Shown here: positions 1 to 53,500 of the stretch, piece after piece
How positions within the stretch are numbered: the stretch's first letter is position 1
Layout of the letters: the number at the start of each line of letters is the position of its first letter
Assembly (NCBI RefSeq): GCF_964204645.1
Contig: NC_134026.1
Span: 64,001 to 124,000, forward strand
Reading direction: 5' to 3'
DNA: 60,000 bases
From: Tubulanus polymorphus
Taxonomy: Eukaryota; Nemertea; Palaeonemertea; Tubulaniformes; Tubulanidae
Program-made: the position numbers and the translations under genes
Notes under the pieces: generated by a model
Databases searched by the model: none
What the model saw: only the letters and a program-made list of their open reading frames with translations
Told to the model about the DNA's origin: nothing

Positions 1-2440
1 TCCCTAAGGTGTATTGGTAGATGATATTGTTTACCGAGTCACTGATATTCCTCAAGTGAAAGACTAAATTCACTACTATTCACTGAGCTGTGTATAAGCG
101 ACGATCGTACAGACATTGCTTTATTAGTTTCACTATCCTTGTCGGTATTTGTCTTGGTGAAAGTGTCTTACAGCAGCGGCGGCGTGCGCGCGTACCCCGC
201 CGAGTTTTCTCTCAATAACAGCTGCCTGGATATTACTCTTCCGGGACCCGTTTTAACGCGGTTGATTGTCGAGACTTACAGAGAAGTCTCTCAATCTTTA
301 AACCAATAATGAGCGCTATATCTATATATATATCTAACACTACTTATTCTTATGATCCAAATACTGGCCAGCGCCTGGACCAGATCCGAGACAAATTTAG
401 CCCGTGTTTAATGGGGAACTCCTGGCCTGCTGTGGCAATCGAGAATTCCACGCATGGCAGGCGAGGATCCACCAGGTTCGCTAGTGGTCTTCGCACGGTG
501 GAACTGAAGGAACATTTGAAATAAATATCGAGGAGTGTCGAAGAATGAACCACTGTTAAATAGTCAAGGAGAGCGGTGGATTGGTTTTTGATAAAAAATG
601 ATTAATTCATTCCGCCAATTACAATCCGAAGTTGGTAATAATAGATATACAATTGAGTGCTCAAAACGCGCAGTGAAGTATGTGTGCTGCAAGTAATAAC
701 GTGTAATGAGAATTGCGCTGTAATATTAAGAGTTCGCTATGTAAATATTTCCATGTCTTGTATTCATTATTAATAAGAACATTTCTACACTTCAATCTCG
801 TCTGAAACTATATGAAATAGATACAATTCATTTCGTTATGAACTGACTGGTTTTTCATATAGAGTTAAGTTCGTTGAAGTAGAATCTTTTTAGAACTTGC
901 CCGACATATCGTGAGAGTCTGACGGGCTTTAACTGTAGTTCACGCCTATACCGAATTATCGAGATCATTTCTATCGTGTAAGCATCAAATAAAACTACAG
1001 TTCTAAAAACACGAGAATTACTCTACTTCACGTGGCCCTTTCTCATCGCCGTTACGATTCATATAAATATTTGATGTACGAAATTCATTAATTCGGAAAG
1101 TAAGAAAGACACCGTGGGAATAGTTGATAGAGAAACCACGCGTACTGCCGGTTCTTTATCATTTCATTTGACGGAATTAATAAAGAAAAATCGTCACTTC
1201 CCAAATGGGAAAAAATAACGATAAAATTCTGCGGTGCAATTCAAGGATAAGAAATAGTCGACGTACTCTAACGATAGCTCAGGGAATATATCACTATCTC
1301 TCCAGGACAGAATGAAACATATTATCATTAACTTTCACAATATTGTAATCTGTTATGAAATAATGAAACAAAAGAAGCACAAGGCGTAATATTAACGAGA
1401 TACCAGCAGCAGCAGCGGCAGCAGCGGCAGCAGCAGCAGTAACGAAACGACAGAAAAATCGTCTTATCATCAGAGTGTGCACATCGCAAATAGCTGCGAA
1501 ATTCTCAATTAAGGCAAAATGCTTCCTTAAATTAGGCCTGAAATGTTTAATATTCTCGAGCACATGAATTCGACGCAATAGCCGCGTCTAGTAATGAACA
1601 AACGTTTCTTGTTGCGTTCAGTTTCTTCGAATATCAAATTTCACAAGAAGCAAAAATATTGGCGGCAATAAAGACCTTCTATGAAAACGTCGCAAATTAC
1701 AATTTTTAATTTGTCGACTATCAAATGTCGCTCGTAGTTGTAAAGGCGCTATGTACAATGAGTCTGGACGAGTTGACGAAGTCGATAGGAAACAATTCAC
1801 AAAGAAACTGAAACTCGTTTCACCGAGAACCTTCAGGGTACTATACTGTATTAAACCAGCGTTGACGTGGCGACGACCAATTGGGAAACATTTAATTTAA
1901 AATAAAGGATCCAGTTTCACAGTTTGTCGGTTGAAGTTAAAACAGATTCGTTATCAATGTTTTACTTTAGCTCTAGAGTTAAATTAACACAAAACTTTAG
2001 AAACTCTGGAAACGAATGGACGTAGAATTTCACAAATATATACAAATAAAAACACTGGTGCTACTATTCAATGTATTCAATTCATGCCAAATCAATCTTT
2101 TTTTCAAACCCCGGTGGCGACAGATTTTCTTGGAGATTTTCGAAGGTATCTTCTCTGGTCTCTCCCCCATTGGGAAAAAGAAACATGGAACCCGCTTAAA
2201 ATGCCCTGCGTGGCGCTTAGCGGGTTGAAGTAGCCCTGGGGCTTAGCGGGTTGAGGGTGTTAAAAAAGAAATATGTATTTTGAAGATTCCTACAACCGTG
2301 AAAACAAAAACTTCAATTTGAAAGTTGCCGCACATTCCGCAGTGTATCAGTTGAAAATTCAACTCAAAAATTTATCTTATTTTCAATATTTAACTGCTTT
2401 AAGTGGAACTGGATCCCGCGACGATGTTTCCAATATTTAC
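1..2440. other. Presumed gene 1 intron, repeats only
   Basis: No further gene 1 exon was recognised here. I searched for the C-L-x-x-W exon expected after 2441 in reverse complement at every CCA and found none. The stretch holds a (CAG)-rich tract (1404-1439), a GGATCCAGTTTCAC fold-back end near 1908, a GCTTAGCGGGTTGA duplicated motif (2214-2255) and a copy of the CACTAGCG-ACCTGGTGGATCC repeat in reverse near 466-489. Confidence 0.5.
1404..1439 (+). repeat. Imperfect (CAG)12
   Basis: CAG units interrupted by two CGG units (AGCGGCAG). Confidence 0.95.
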
Positions 2441-42783
<40,343 letters not shown>

Positions 42784-43044
42784 GTTGTTCGTGCGCTACT
42801 TGTAGTAAGTTCATCTTGTATTATATCCATATTTAACGCTTGTGAAAGCCGTAAAACTCGTATACAACGACATAATTATAACAGTACGATCGATGAGTCA
42901 TTTCATGTTTATAATTAACTAATCCCAGCTTTCGTTGTTTCAAGATAAAACTCTCTTTATGTTCGGTGTGGGTTTATTTGGTCGCGATTTCACATATTTC
43001 TCTAAGTATTCCGCTGGTAGTACACAGTACGTTCTAAGTGGGCA

Positions 43045-43293
43045 CTATGTAAAATGCTCAGCGCATTGAGCGATGCTTTGATAAACTGTTTTCCCTGCGG
43101 CTAGTCGCGCACTGATTGGATGGTACCGTCTACAATAATAGCAGATGGCGTAGCTGCATTTATCGTCTCTCTCGATCGTGCGTCGCGTTTCGTGTCGATT
43201 TTCGAGTCGTCTACGAGAAAAAGATGGATAAAAATGCGCTCTAATACCGGTACAGTGTCCATCCGCTGGTGGATGAGATTGAAGAACCAACAG
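43045..43293 (-). CDS. Candidate terminal exon of a small Cys/Arg-rich peptide
   Basis: A strong acceptor with a pyrimidine tract (TTTGTTTGTTTTCACAG|CTG) opens a frame of 82 codons to a TAG. The peptide carries RRR and RR sites (SFSRRRLENRHETRRTIE) and a cysteine cluster KCSYAICYYCRR, with further Cys at GHC and AQC. This looks like the C-terminal part of a processed secreted peptide, but no signal exon was found and the peptide matches nothing I recognise. It lies between the end of gene 2 and the start of gene 1 on the same strand. The upstream open frame to 43488 is mostly translated pyrimidine tract and is discounted. Confidence 0.3.
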   Translation of the reverse strand: MLVLQSHPPADGHCTGIRAHFYPSFSRRRLENRHETRRTIERDDKCSYAICYYCRRYHPISARLAAGKTVYQSIAQCAEHFT

Positions 43294-44184
43294 CTGTGAA
43301 AACAAACAAACCACAGTAAGAAAAATAAATGAACAACTAGAAATCCGTATATTGATTAGTAGTATTAGATTAGGCGAACGGTTTGAGGTCGTTGTCCAGC
43401 GCCTTTCACGCCTTACCATTTTTTGGAACTTGATAGCCCTACAATTGTTTCCTTCGCAGAGAACGTCCAAATTATAGTTTCCTATCAATCTTCCTCGAAT
43501 TCCGAACGGTCATCAAAATCCCAGGACCCAAATCAACAGTCGTAAGAGTTAACTCCATAATTAAATTTAGACTTCAATAAGTCATCATTAGCAGTTATTG
43601 GCTTTAGTCTGTTTTAGATCAATGGTGCATATGACCTCAGTGAGTGAATAGTGATCAAACACTCGACTGTAGAAACGGATATTAACTCGACAAAGTAAAC
43701 TACAAACCAACAAACGAAGACGACTGGATCTTGTAGAAATTTTCGTATAAAAACGTTATGTTTATTATGCAACATTTAACTGTACAAAGCACCCCCTGCG
43801 CGTACTACACGTTTCAGATACACTTTCACTTCTCGACACCCCTAATGCGAGAATTAAGAAAACATTATGCTTGATTTTATAGTAAGTTTTAGAGTTAAGA
43901 ATGTTAAAATATTATGCACAAAATGTATTATGTCGTCGAATTATGTCCTAAAAATGTCCAGACATTATAGAATCAAAATATCATCTAGAAATAGGAAGGA
44001 TCTCCAACCGCGGACTAACTGAAGTTTAACTTCGATTTATAAAGTTCGTTATCAACGATTCTGATTTTTTCCAGCGCGCACTCGGAGGTCACCGAACGAA
44101 TATAAAATAAATCTTCTTTTTAAAAACAGAATTTACACAATAGTGAACTCACAAACGGCGTCGCTGTTTGCTGAAGGCATCGAG
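43294..44184. other. Gene 2 / gene 1 intergenic spacer
   Basis: About 0.9 kb between the gene 2 poly(A) signal and the candidate peptide exon. AT-leaning. I see no conserved exon, tRNA or clear promoter motif. Gene 1's own promoter should lie to the right of 42783, possibly overlapping this stretch. Confidence 0.4.
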
Positions 44185-44190
44185 TTTATT
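44185..44190 (-). promoter_or_regulatory. Candidate poly(A) signal of gene 2
   Basis: AATAAA (TTTATT on the plus strand) in the context TTTCAATAAACTCG, 143 bases past the gene 2 stop codon. It is the first canonical hexamer I see after the stop. Confidence 0.6.
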
Positions 44191-44332
44191 GAAATGCCCA
44201 CTCAGTCGCGAGACCCGACACAGTCTCACATCAACTTCATTAGAATTATTAACAAATTAATGTATATATAATATATCCATATCTATATACACTCGAGTAC
44301 AGCGCCACCTACAGTTTTCGTATCGTACTATA

Positions 44333-44538
44333 CTAAGACCACGTGACAGCGTTATCTATGGTCGCGGTCAGCAGTATGTAAAACAGCGCTAAACATGACG
44401 TCATAACGGCCACTGAGTTTTTAAAACTAGACGACGCAGTATTAGCACCAGTAGAACCAGTTCCAGCAGAATATTTAGTATTTTTATCAGGAGGATGAAC
44501 AGTCGCGCTTCCCTTAGAGACAATCTGGTTACACGAGC
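44333..44538 (-). CDS. Gene 2 terminal exon: Ser/Thr/Gly linker and GPI-signal-like tail
   Basis: Acceptor TTATTTCAG|GCTCG; stop TAG at 44333-44335. The 67 codons start SCNQIVSKG, pass through a Ser/Thr/Gly/Asn-rich stretch (SAGTGSTGANTASSS), then a hydrophobic run (SVAVMTSCLALFYILLTA) near the C-terminus. Small residues before a C-terminal hydrophobic run resemble a GPI-attachment signal. The extra IDNAVTWS after it leaves a single transmembrane helix as an alternative. Confidence 0.88.
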
Positions 44539-47500
44539 CTGAAATAAGAGATATAAGATTAATATAACACCCCTCAACGCGCCCGAGGAAGGCGACATTT
44601 ACACTCATATTTCACAATTCAAAACACTAATCTCAGCTTCAAAGGTAAAATGACTAAGTGTACGATCAACGAAACGAATTTTTGTTATAATTTTGTTTTG
44701 TTCGTCGAATTTTTTTGATTCTAGTTTTTTATCACGGTCTCAGTGACGAGTGTTTCTATTTCGAGGAATTGATACCAAGTTTTTAAGCTAGATACATTTA
44801 TACAAGGACCCCGGGCATAGATTCACAATACGATACAAAGTACCGCGAAGTGTATTGTGAATCGAGCCCCGGGTTTTATTTTAGAAATCTGAAACTTTTA
44901 GAATCAATTATTTTCAAGTGACAAAAAATCAAGACAGAATAAAATGTTTTTTTTGTTTTATAAGTAATTTGAGAATTAAATCGCTTACCAGCAGTGCCTC
45001 TCAGTTTATATTGTATCTGTTTATCAACTATGGGCGTCGTTCCCATGTTACAAGCTTTATCCAATGAAAACATAATACTATCATCCTTCTCAACAAAACT
45101 CTGAAAAATAACCAAACAGAATCAAGTGAATGAAAATAAAGTTCGACAAGAGTTTCATTTATTCGTATTGCATTGAAACAGTGAATTCGGGGATTCGAAC
45201 CAACAATCTTCTGAAGTGTACGATGTTGATTCGCGTTTAAAGTAGAATGTTGCCGCTATCCGGACTAGGGCATAGTACACCTTAATTTGAATATTCGGTG
45301 GACAAATTCGAATACTTACAAAACAGTTGGCTCCACCGCCTCTCGATCCAACCTTCTTAACGATGACGTAAGTTGTTTTATTGTGTGACCAACTACTCAA
45401 ACATGTTAGACTAGAATCTATAAATATAAATAAAAATAAGAATGACTTTTAGATTTCAAATAATTGTTGCCTCCAGTATTTCAGTGTTGTACAGTCAAAT
45501 TTGACTCAAAAGTCAAAATGAGTTCATTCGTTTCATTCGTTTACAACGGCTTCAGGCGCCTGGATCCAGTTCAATAGTTGTGAGCGACTCCGGATTAAAA
45601 TCAGTTCATTTTCAATAAGCTGATTCCTCGTCAAATCAACTGTGGAACTTGGACCTGGATATCATAACTTTTTGCTTAAAATGAAAATGAGATTTAGATT
45701 TTACCCGTAGATACAGCATTTACACCAGAGTTCATTTGTTATCATTGGGCCGAAAAATTAACAACACTCTATAAACAGTTCTGCAGGAAAAATGTGAGCA
45801 TATCTACAACATATTCTACTTAATATGTATCGTTTTTGCGTAATACAAATAAACAGCAGTCGAGATCAGGAATCCGTCAGTAAAATATGTATCGCATGTG
45901 CGCAATGTGTGTGTGTGGAAATAAATAATTATCGGATGCGAATCTTTGATCGATGAATCATAATGAGAATACTATCGCGTGGAACAAACTGAAAATAGTT
46001 ATGAATCTCGTTTGAAACACGGAGCGCCGATGTCTTCCAAATGTTTATGCTATTCACGCAGAATTTCAGGTCATCTTTCTTAGTTTTAGTTATATTGAAA
46101 TGAATACATATTGCGCCTGTATCTTAGCGATGAATCACGCCGCGCAGCCGCCAGTTTTCAGCGCTCGAATGTTCGATGAAATCAAAACCTACCACAAATT
46201 CACAGTATGCGATATTTATGATTTTATGACGAGGCAAACATCCTGCGTCGGGATGCGAATTTAGACTGAAAATAATTGCTTGTTTTGTCAGCCATGTTTT
46301 TTCATCAAGTTAATGTAATAACAATGGCGGATTGATTGAACCACGTGAGGGGGTGTTGCGCCGATAATAGGATATGTTAATCATTTTATCCATTAAATCG
46401 CGGTATCGCCCGTACAGGAGACCGCGCTGTTTTCTGTAACAACAAAAACATCCATACGTGAATATTTAAGGAATGTAACCGGGGCCACCCTTACAGTGGA
46501 GATTTACAATAACATAGACGAGAAACATTATAACCAGTCATCTTTTCAAATGAAGAAAAACATGATCATTCGGTGTCTTCGGTTTCTGTAAATGTCAAAT
46601 CGGTGTAAATTTCAGTCAGAAATAAGAATCGCTTTTGTTGTTTGTGTTTGGGATGAATCATTACGAATTAATAATAGAATCGTTGAAAAAGATATAAAGG
46701 TTTGGCTTTCTGAGAAGGCGTAAAAAACAAACCTGATATTATTGAAGAAGGGCACGTTGAAAGTTCTACTTTGAGATGACTGGAATCTCCGCAACCACTG
46801 GAGAACGTACTGCGGCAAGTAGGGTTGTTAGATTGACTGATCTCAACGTCATAACGACCATCAAACGGGCATCGATTACCGGTTAGTTTCGTCGCTACAA
46901 TATAAAACAGTCCGGTTTCATTTCAAGACAAATCTCATGAGATATTCGACATTACTTTTCCATAACGCCGCTACTTCTAAATTCTAATTCTTTTTTAAAA
47001 TGAAATATGTGTTCAGTGCAGATTCAGTTAATCTCTATATCTGCTGACGTTTGAAGCCTCGAAGAACATGACATTCGTCTAATGTTCCTTTGAACTACCT
47101 TTTTGTATGAGATATAACTTTGTCTCCCCCGAGAAACCTAGAAATCACAAGATTTTGCGGACGACAAAAGTCCATAACTAAAACTATATTCATAGAATGA
47201 ATATACTCGCTATTTATGTGGATAGCTGTGTATCTGGAGGGATAGCTGTGTATCTGGAGGGATAGCTGTGTATCTGGAGGGATAGCTGTGTATCTGGAGG
47301 GATAGCTGTGTATCTGGAGGGATAGCTGTGTATCTAGAGGGATAGCTGTGTATCTGGAGGGATAGCTGTGTTATAGAGGGATAGCTAGGTTCCCCGATTT
47401 CACAGTGTCGGTTTAAAGTAATTGGTCTCTAAAGTTAAGACATCATAAATGAACCCTATAGTCTAGAACTCAAGAATTGAATGCAGGTTCTTCAATCAGC

Positions 47501-50500
47501 TGCATCTTTACGATTAATGATGGTATATGCTATCAATAAATGTGATTTCTAGTATCGAATTGAAGGACGATTGATTGAATATCGCTGTTTTTACATTACT
47601 TACGAATAAGTAGATTTTTTGTGCCGCGTCTGAATTTTCCTTCATCGCAAATATCTCTCAAAGAGCTGCTGGGACGTCCTGGAATTACAATCAACAATTT
47701 GAAAATGAAGAAAGTTTTTGAGAGTTGGGCCAAAACGACAAATTCTAATCTAGTTTTTTTTCATTATATTATGGGTTTGTCAGACTATGGAAACCATGAA
47801 GGTAATTGAATTGACTTGAACGGCTGCTGTTGAAAGGAATGCTTTAGTCGGTTATCACGATTTCTAAACCTCTTACAGTCACTAATAATCTAGATATCGC
47901 TCTCATGAATTTGTTGATATGTTTCCTGGTATAAATGTCGGTAGGTTCTCAACAGCACTTCAATGTTATTTACTGTTGCTGCTTTCATTCTAAGTACTGA
48001 TGATACATAATACATACCAATAGTTCTTATATTAGACGACTTAACTACGTTTTTTTTAAACAGAAAACCAGTTATTCATAATGATATAATATAATTTTGC
48101 GGATGGGTCTAATTTGTGATTTCACCGAAATGAAATGAGAGAACGATACATTTTTCACCGAAAGGAAATTTTTGAAATCAAAATAGAAGCGTAAAATACA
48201 GGAAACTCTGTCATGTGGACCTCATTCGCGTGACGTCACAGCCCGTCATATTGACCGTCAATGCGTAAGCGAGTGAGTGAAAAAGGTATAGATTGTGACG
48301 GCCGTTTTACGTCCAATCTGACGCGTGTGTAGGTCCTACAATACTTGTGACGTCTGTGAATAATATCTATAATTGTCGATGTTCAAATCTAAAGTTTAAT
48401 CATGATTTTTTATTTAATCACGAATCCTAAAAGGAAAAAGTTCCGTTTTACAATCGATGATTCATTCTTTACGCTTTGCTGCAGCGACGATTCGCGTCAC
48501 GAAGTAGCATTTTATCTTTCTTTGAATAGATGTCGCCTACATCGGTTCAGTTACACATTTCACATTTACCTCGATGAAACTCGACGACCTCAACACTTCG
48601 CTGGAATATTCTGATACACTGGTATTTAGTTTCACTACAAGTAAAAAAACAACAATACATTTGAATCAACGATATTAAAGTGTGTTCGCGGTGAGTGATA
48701 TCGACTCATTACAATCTATCATTTCCAAAAGAAAGCGACGACTATTGAGTCGAAATGAGTTAAAGTTTTTATTCGCTTTGATGACATCGATTAAAGCCGA
48801 TTGAATCTCTCGGTATCAACGGTATCAAAGCGATACACGATACTGCAGTTAACTTTTCATCAAACGACGCGACAACAGTTTCAAAAAATCGTTCGTAAAA
48901 ACCAACTGACAAAAACAGACGAATGTAAACCGATTACTGTATAAAACACAACTCCTCTAAACCGTCGAACAACACGCTAACGTTTTATACGATAAAACGG
49001 CTGCGAGGAACATCGGAATTATTGCATGTGAATGTTGACTAAACCGCCTCAAAACGAACGAGATATCTGAATGAAATTTGTTCTGAAAACACTCGATGTT
49101 AAGATATATATCAACACAAATTTGATAATCGATAGTGGTTTATGTAAAAACACGTGTTACCAGAAAAAAAAACTATTTCGAACGTTTCACAATAAAACAT
49201 ATCATATTTACAATCGATTTCTCGGTAAATAATAACAAAAAGCTTGTTGTGTTGTATTTTTGATAATAAAAAGCTTCATTTTGTTGTTCTTTGACAAAAT
49301 AACTGTTACGTTTCACAATGTTTATTCGTATATCGTCACAGCGCGTCATTTTGGACGTAAAGTGCGAGCAATTACTGGAGTTGGCAATAAATTACCAAAT
49401 CGTATCCGAAATCGACCCTCGATGGAGGAGACTTTTAAATGTGCTCTGAAGCCTTTATATTTATATTGAGTTTTAAGATTATTTACTCTATGAAATCATG
49501 TTTTTTGTTCAAAGCGCTTTGATATCGTTCTAGATACTCGTGAATTCGAGAAATGAAGACATTGAGATTTTGAAAGAAGAATATATTGCGGGGATTAAGA
49601 GCCCTTACCATTCACTGGTCGTCGTTTCACTTATTGCTTGGAATAATTTTTCTGTCGTGTTCGGTTCATCGAGTTGATAACACTTCAGTTTATCAGTGAG
49701 TCGTTTATGAATATGATGTTGCGGTTTATGATAAACACGTATTGTTTTACTGCCGCTGTCCACGTGGTAGATTGTCCGTGACGAAAGGTCGTGCCATTTC
49801 GCGTGTTCAGCGCTCAACCAATCAGGGAATGTACAAGCCGTTTCTCGATGATTCGCAGTCGCTCTTTCTGTAAAAAAAGGTATCGTCGAATATGAATATA
49901 ATATCATAACTGAGTTTACAATACTCAGAACCCAGTTTCACAGTTGTGAGTTAAAGTTAAAATCTGTCCATTTTCACTGAGTTGACAATGAGTTAAATCA
50001 GAACTCAGAACTGTGGCACCGGGTCCTGACCGTTCTAAATTCAGTCCGTTCCATTTTAGAACGAACCAGCGACTCAATTGGTTTGCTCAATTTCAGAACG
50101 GAGCTTTTAGACCGATTCTGAAATTTATAATGGACAATTTCTTTGTGTATGAATATAGAAACTTTACTTCTGTTGAATCTAGCTGGACCAGTTATCCAAT
50201 CCAAAAACGCGCGCGAACGCGCAGTATTGATTTGGTCCATTCGAAATTGGTCCGTTCTAACGCGGCTTATGTATTATTCACTGAACACTTTGTCAGAAGT
50301 TAACGACACAAGAACGAATCCTTAAGCCTGAGAACTTATCATCAAAGGCCAGATCTAGGATTTTTAAGAATAGATGAAAAGGTCTACGACCAAAAAGCCG
50401 AGATCTTTCTTTTATGGAAGTAAAAAGGTGAAGCAGCTTCGTGTAAGCCACGGTGGATTATTACTTGAAGGACTATTCTTTCGTAAATCTATGTTTTGCA

Positions 50501-53500
50501 GACTATTTTACCGCTGACCATCGCCTCAGTGATATATCACAGTTGACTCACAGCTGCCGCTGATAACGTTAATGTTCCATTAATTGGAATAATAGAATTA
50601 TTCGTTTATTCCAATGTGGAGAATAAATATCAGAATATTGAAACTCACTATATACAAATTCAACAGATTCAAAACTAAATTCAAGAATTGAAGACGCGCG
50701 CGCTCTCTAGAGACCACAGTCACGTGTGAAGAGATGAGGAAAGCGATAGGGCCACGAGTTAATAGAGTGAGTAGGTAATTAGTGTTCTGTAGGAAGGCAT
50801 GAAGTAATATCTACGTTGGACGTTGTTGGACTAATTACTTATTCGAATTCATTCATTTCTAGCTTACCTTTATTAAGTTCAAGTACAGCAGGACCATCGT
50901 CAGTATTCACTAGACCAATACAAGACGCATCTAGTGACATAGCAACCCGCATCGGTTGTCCTGGTTGCGGATCTTCGTAGATCTATTAAACATTAAAAAT
51001 CATTCGACATTAGTTTGAAAAATGACTTAGACATTAGTCATTAGACATAAGTCTTCGATCATATTGAAAACGAAGCTCGTAACTTACGAAACATCTGTAC
51101 ATTTTATGCCACATATTCTCGGATTCGAATCTACCGATCATGTATTTACCGCCGCTCGTCCATCGCGCCAAACATTTGAAATCATACACTGAAAAAAAAA
51201 ATAAATTCATCGACTTTAATTAAAAAAGTTTTCGTAGATTTTATTTACCTTTTCAGAGCATCAATAACTTACGACAAACATAATTCCACTAAAACTCATC
51301 CCATATTTTACGATCGACCCGTTGCCGCTGACCCGATAATACGTGCTATTGTGATTGTATGTAGCGGTGTCGGTTTTGATTGTGATTTATTGAGGAAAGA
51401 ACTTCCATAAAAGATATTGCTTACATCGATTTCGGATCATAGAAAGATGCATCAAAGTATCTCAAAAAGTTTGAGATAATCCCATCAGTAAAACACAGCT
51501 GTAAACCTGCTGTTAGTAGCGACAAGTGTATATATATATATATAAGTATTGCAGCCTATACCACGTGACTGAAGCCACCGTCTTGACTCAATTAATTCGT
51601 TTCCAAGCAACGCGCTGTACGTTTACGCGGAATTCCGTGACTTTTAAGTCTTAATTTCTCGAGAAATAGGATTATAGCAAAATGTTGGTTAATTTTCAAT
51701 CAGTTTTTGTGAATCGATATCTCGCACTAGTAGAGGAGAGGAGTAGTATGGCGGTGACGGGTTGGAGACCGCGGTGGTGCCGGTTTATGCGCGCGCACGT
51801 ACAGATGTTCAACTAGTCGGAAGAAGAAAATGAAGTATCGATCAGATATTCAATAATCGTCTTCAAAAGAGAATTGCGCAACATGTAGTTGTCGTCGGTG
51901 TGTCGGGTAATGGGTGGCATTTCACAAAAGCTAAATTGATTTTCAAGACGTTTCATCTTCTTTTAAAAAGACGAAATACAGGATGTCGGTTGTAGTACTC
52001 GATCGACATCGCGCCAGATTTACACTCGTCATATTGACCGTCAATGTGTGATAGTAAAAGTCTCGTATCGAGAATGAAAAAAGTCCGAAAAGTATCGTTG
52101 AGATAATCGGGTAGTTTATCGTTTTAAGAATACTGGGTAGTTTATTTCATTGACGTATTCAGCGAGGATGATTTCTATCGATACGTTGTATAAACTATTA
52201 TCACTTGGACAATTTCATTCTGATAGTGAAGTTTTCCATATTCTATCGTTACAGAATCAGGACCCAGTTCCAGAGTTCATTTTCAATGTTTTAACTCAGA
52301 GTCAAATCTGAACTCGGAACCGTGGAACTGGGTCCAGAGTGTTTCATTATAAACGGTGTGTGTAATAACGGTAGCGTTCTGTTTTGTTCGTAGTTTCAAT
52401 GATTCATTACAAAACGCGTATTGTCTACTTGCGTCATAATGACCGTCAAATGGCCGTCAGTGCATTTTCACTTCAGTTAGGTATTTACACTCGACAGCCG
52501 ATGTACGGCACACTTTGACGTCACGCGAAATACTTTCGTACCCTATGAGCCGATGTTATCAGGTTTTATGGAGTAAATGTTTTTTTTGCGACATGAAGAA
52601 TTCTCTCTAGTGCCTGAGAATGTTAATCGTTAATTTAAAATTTTTATTTTCCCAGGAGACACATTTTGACGATGTTCGACATTTTTCTAGAGAGGCGACT
52701 CATTCCTAAACCGTATTGTAGACGACGTCGACGAACGTCGTAAAATTCAATTTACATTCAGGCGCACTTTTTAAAAATGTTGTCAGTTAACGTATCGTGA
52801 TCGCTCGACAGATTCGAAATATCGCACGAACATGTTTCTTGACGAAAAAAACAACCTGCCGTCATATGCAAGTTTTACCTTTATCGTGAGAGTCCGGGAC
52901 GTTTTTACAACGTCTGAAGTGGAATCTATAATGCGCATCGCTCGCGCAGGCCGACAGTGACGACATCGGTTTATCACACATCAGTCCTGAACCGTTCGTG
53001 TAAGAGAATGTATAAGATCCTTGAAATATACACGGTATAGGCGTCGCTGGTTCTGTAAGTTCATAGAAAGAAAAAAAAACAAAAAAGAGACATGTTTTAG
53101 AATAGAATATTTTTACCGGTGGCATATAGCGTCGGCGTCAACAATCGCGTCGGTTGAGAGAACGGAAGATTGAATATAATCCTCGCTACAAATCCAGGAT
53201 TTATGCCAGCTTATTTCTGCTGGTGGTGGTGATTAAATTTGATTAATTTCTATCGCGATATATTCTCTCCGATTCGTCCGGTTTCTGACATGTGATACAA
53301 TTCATTACATTCAATCGTGCAGTATCAAATACACACAGTATCAGTAATCAACAGCGCGTGCGCACTGCTGCTACTGCTGCTGCTACTGTGTCCTTCCATT
53401 GACAAGCGACTGTTTACAATTCAATCGAAGAAAAACCCGACAATTATCATGAAAAACTCGACACGATTTTATTTCGAAAATGGTGCATAATTTTCATTCG

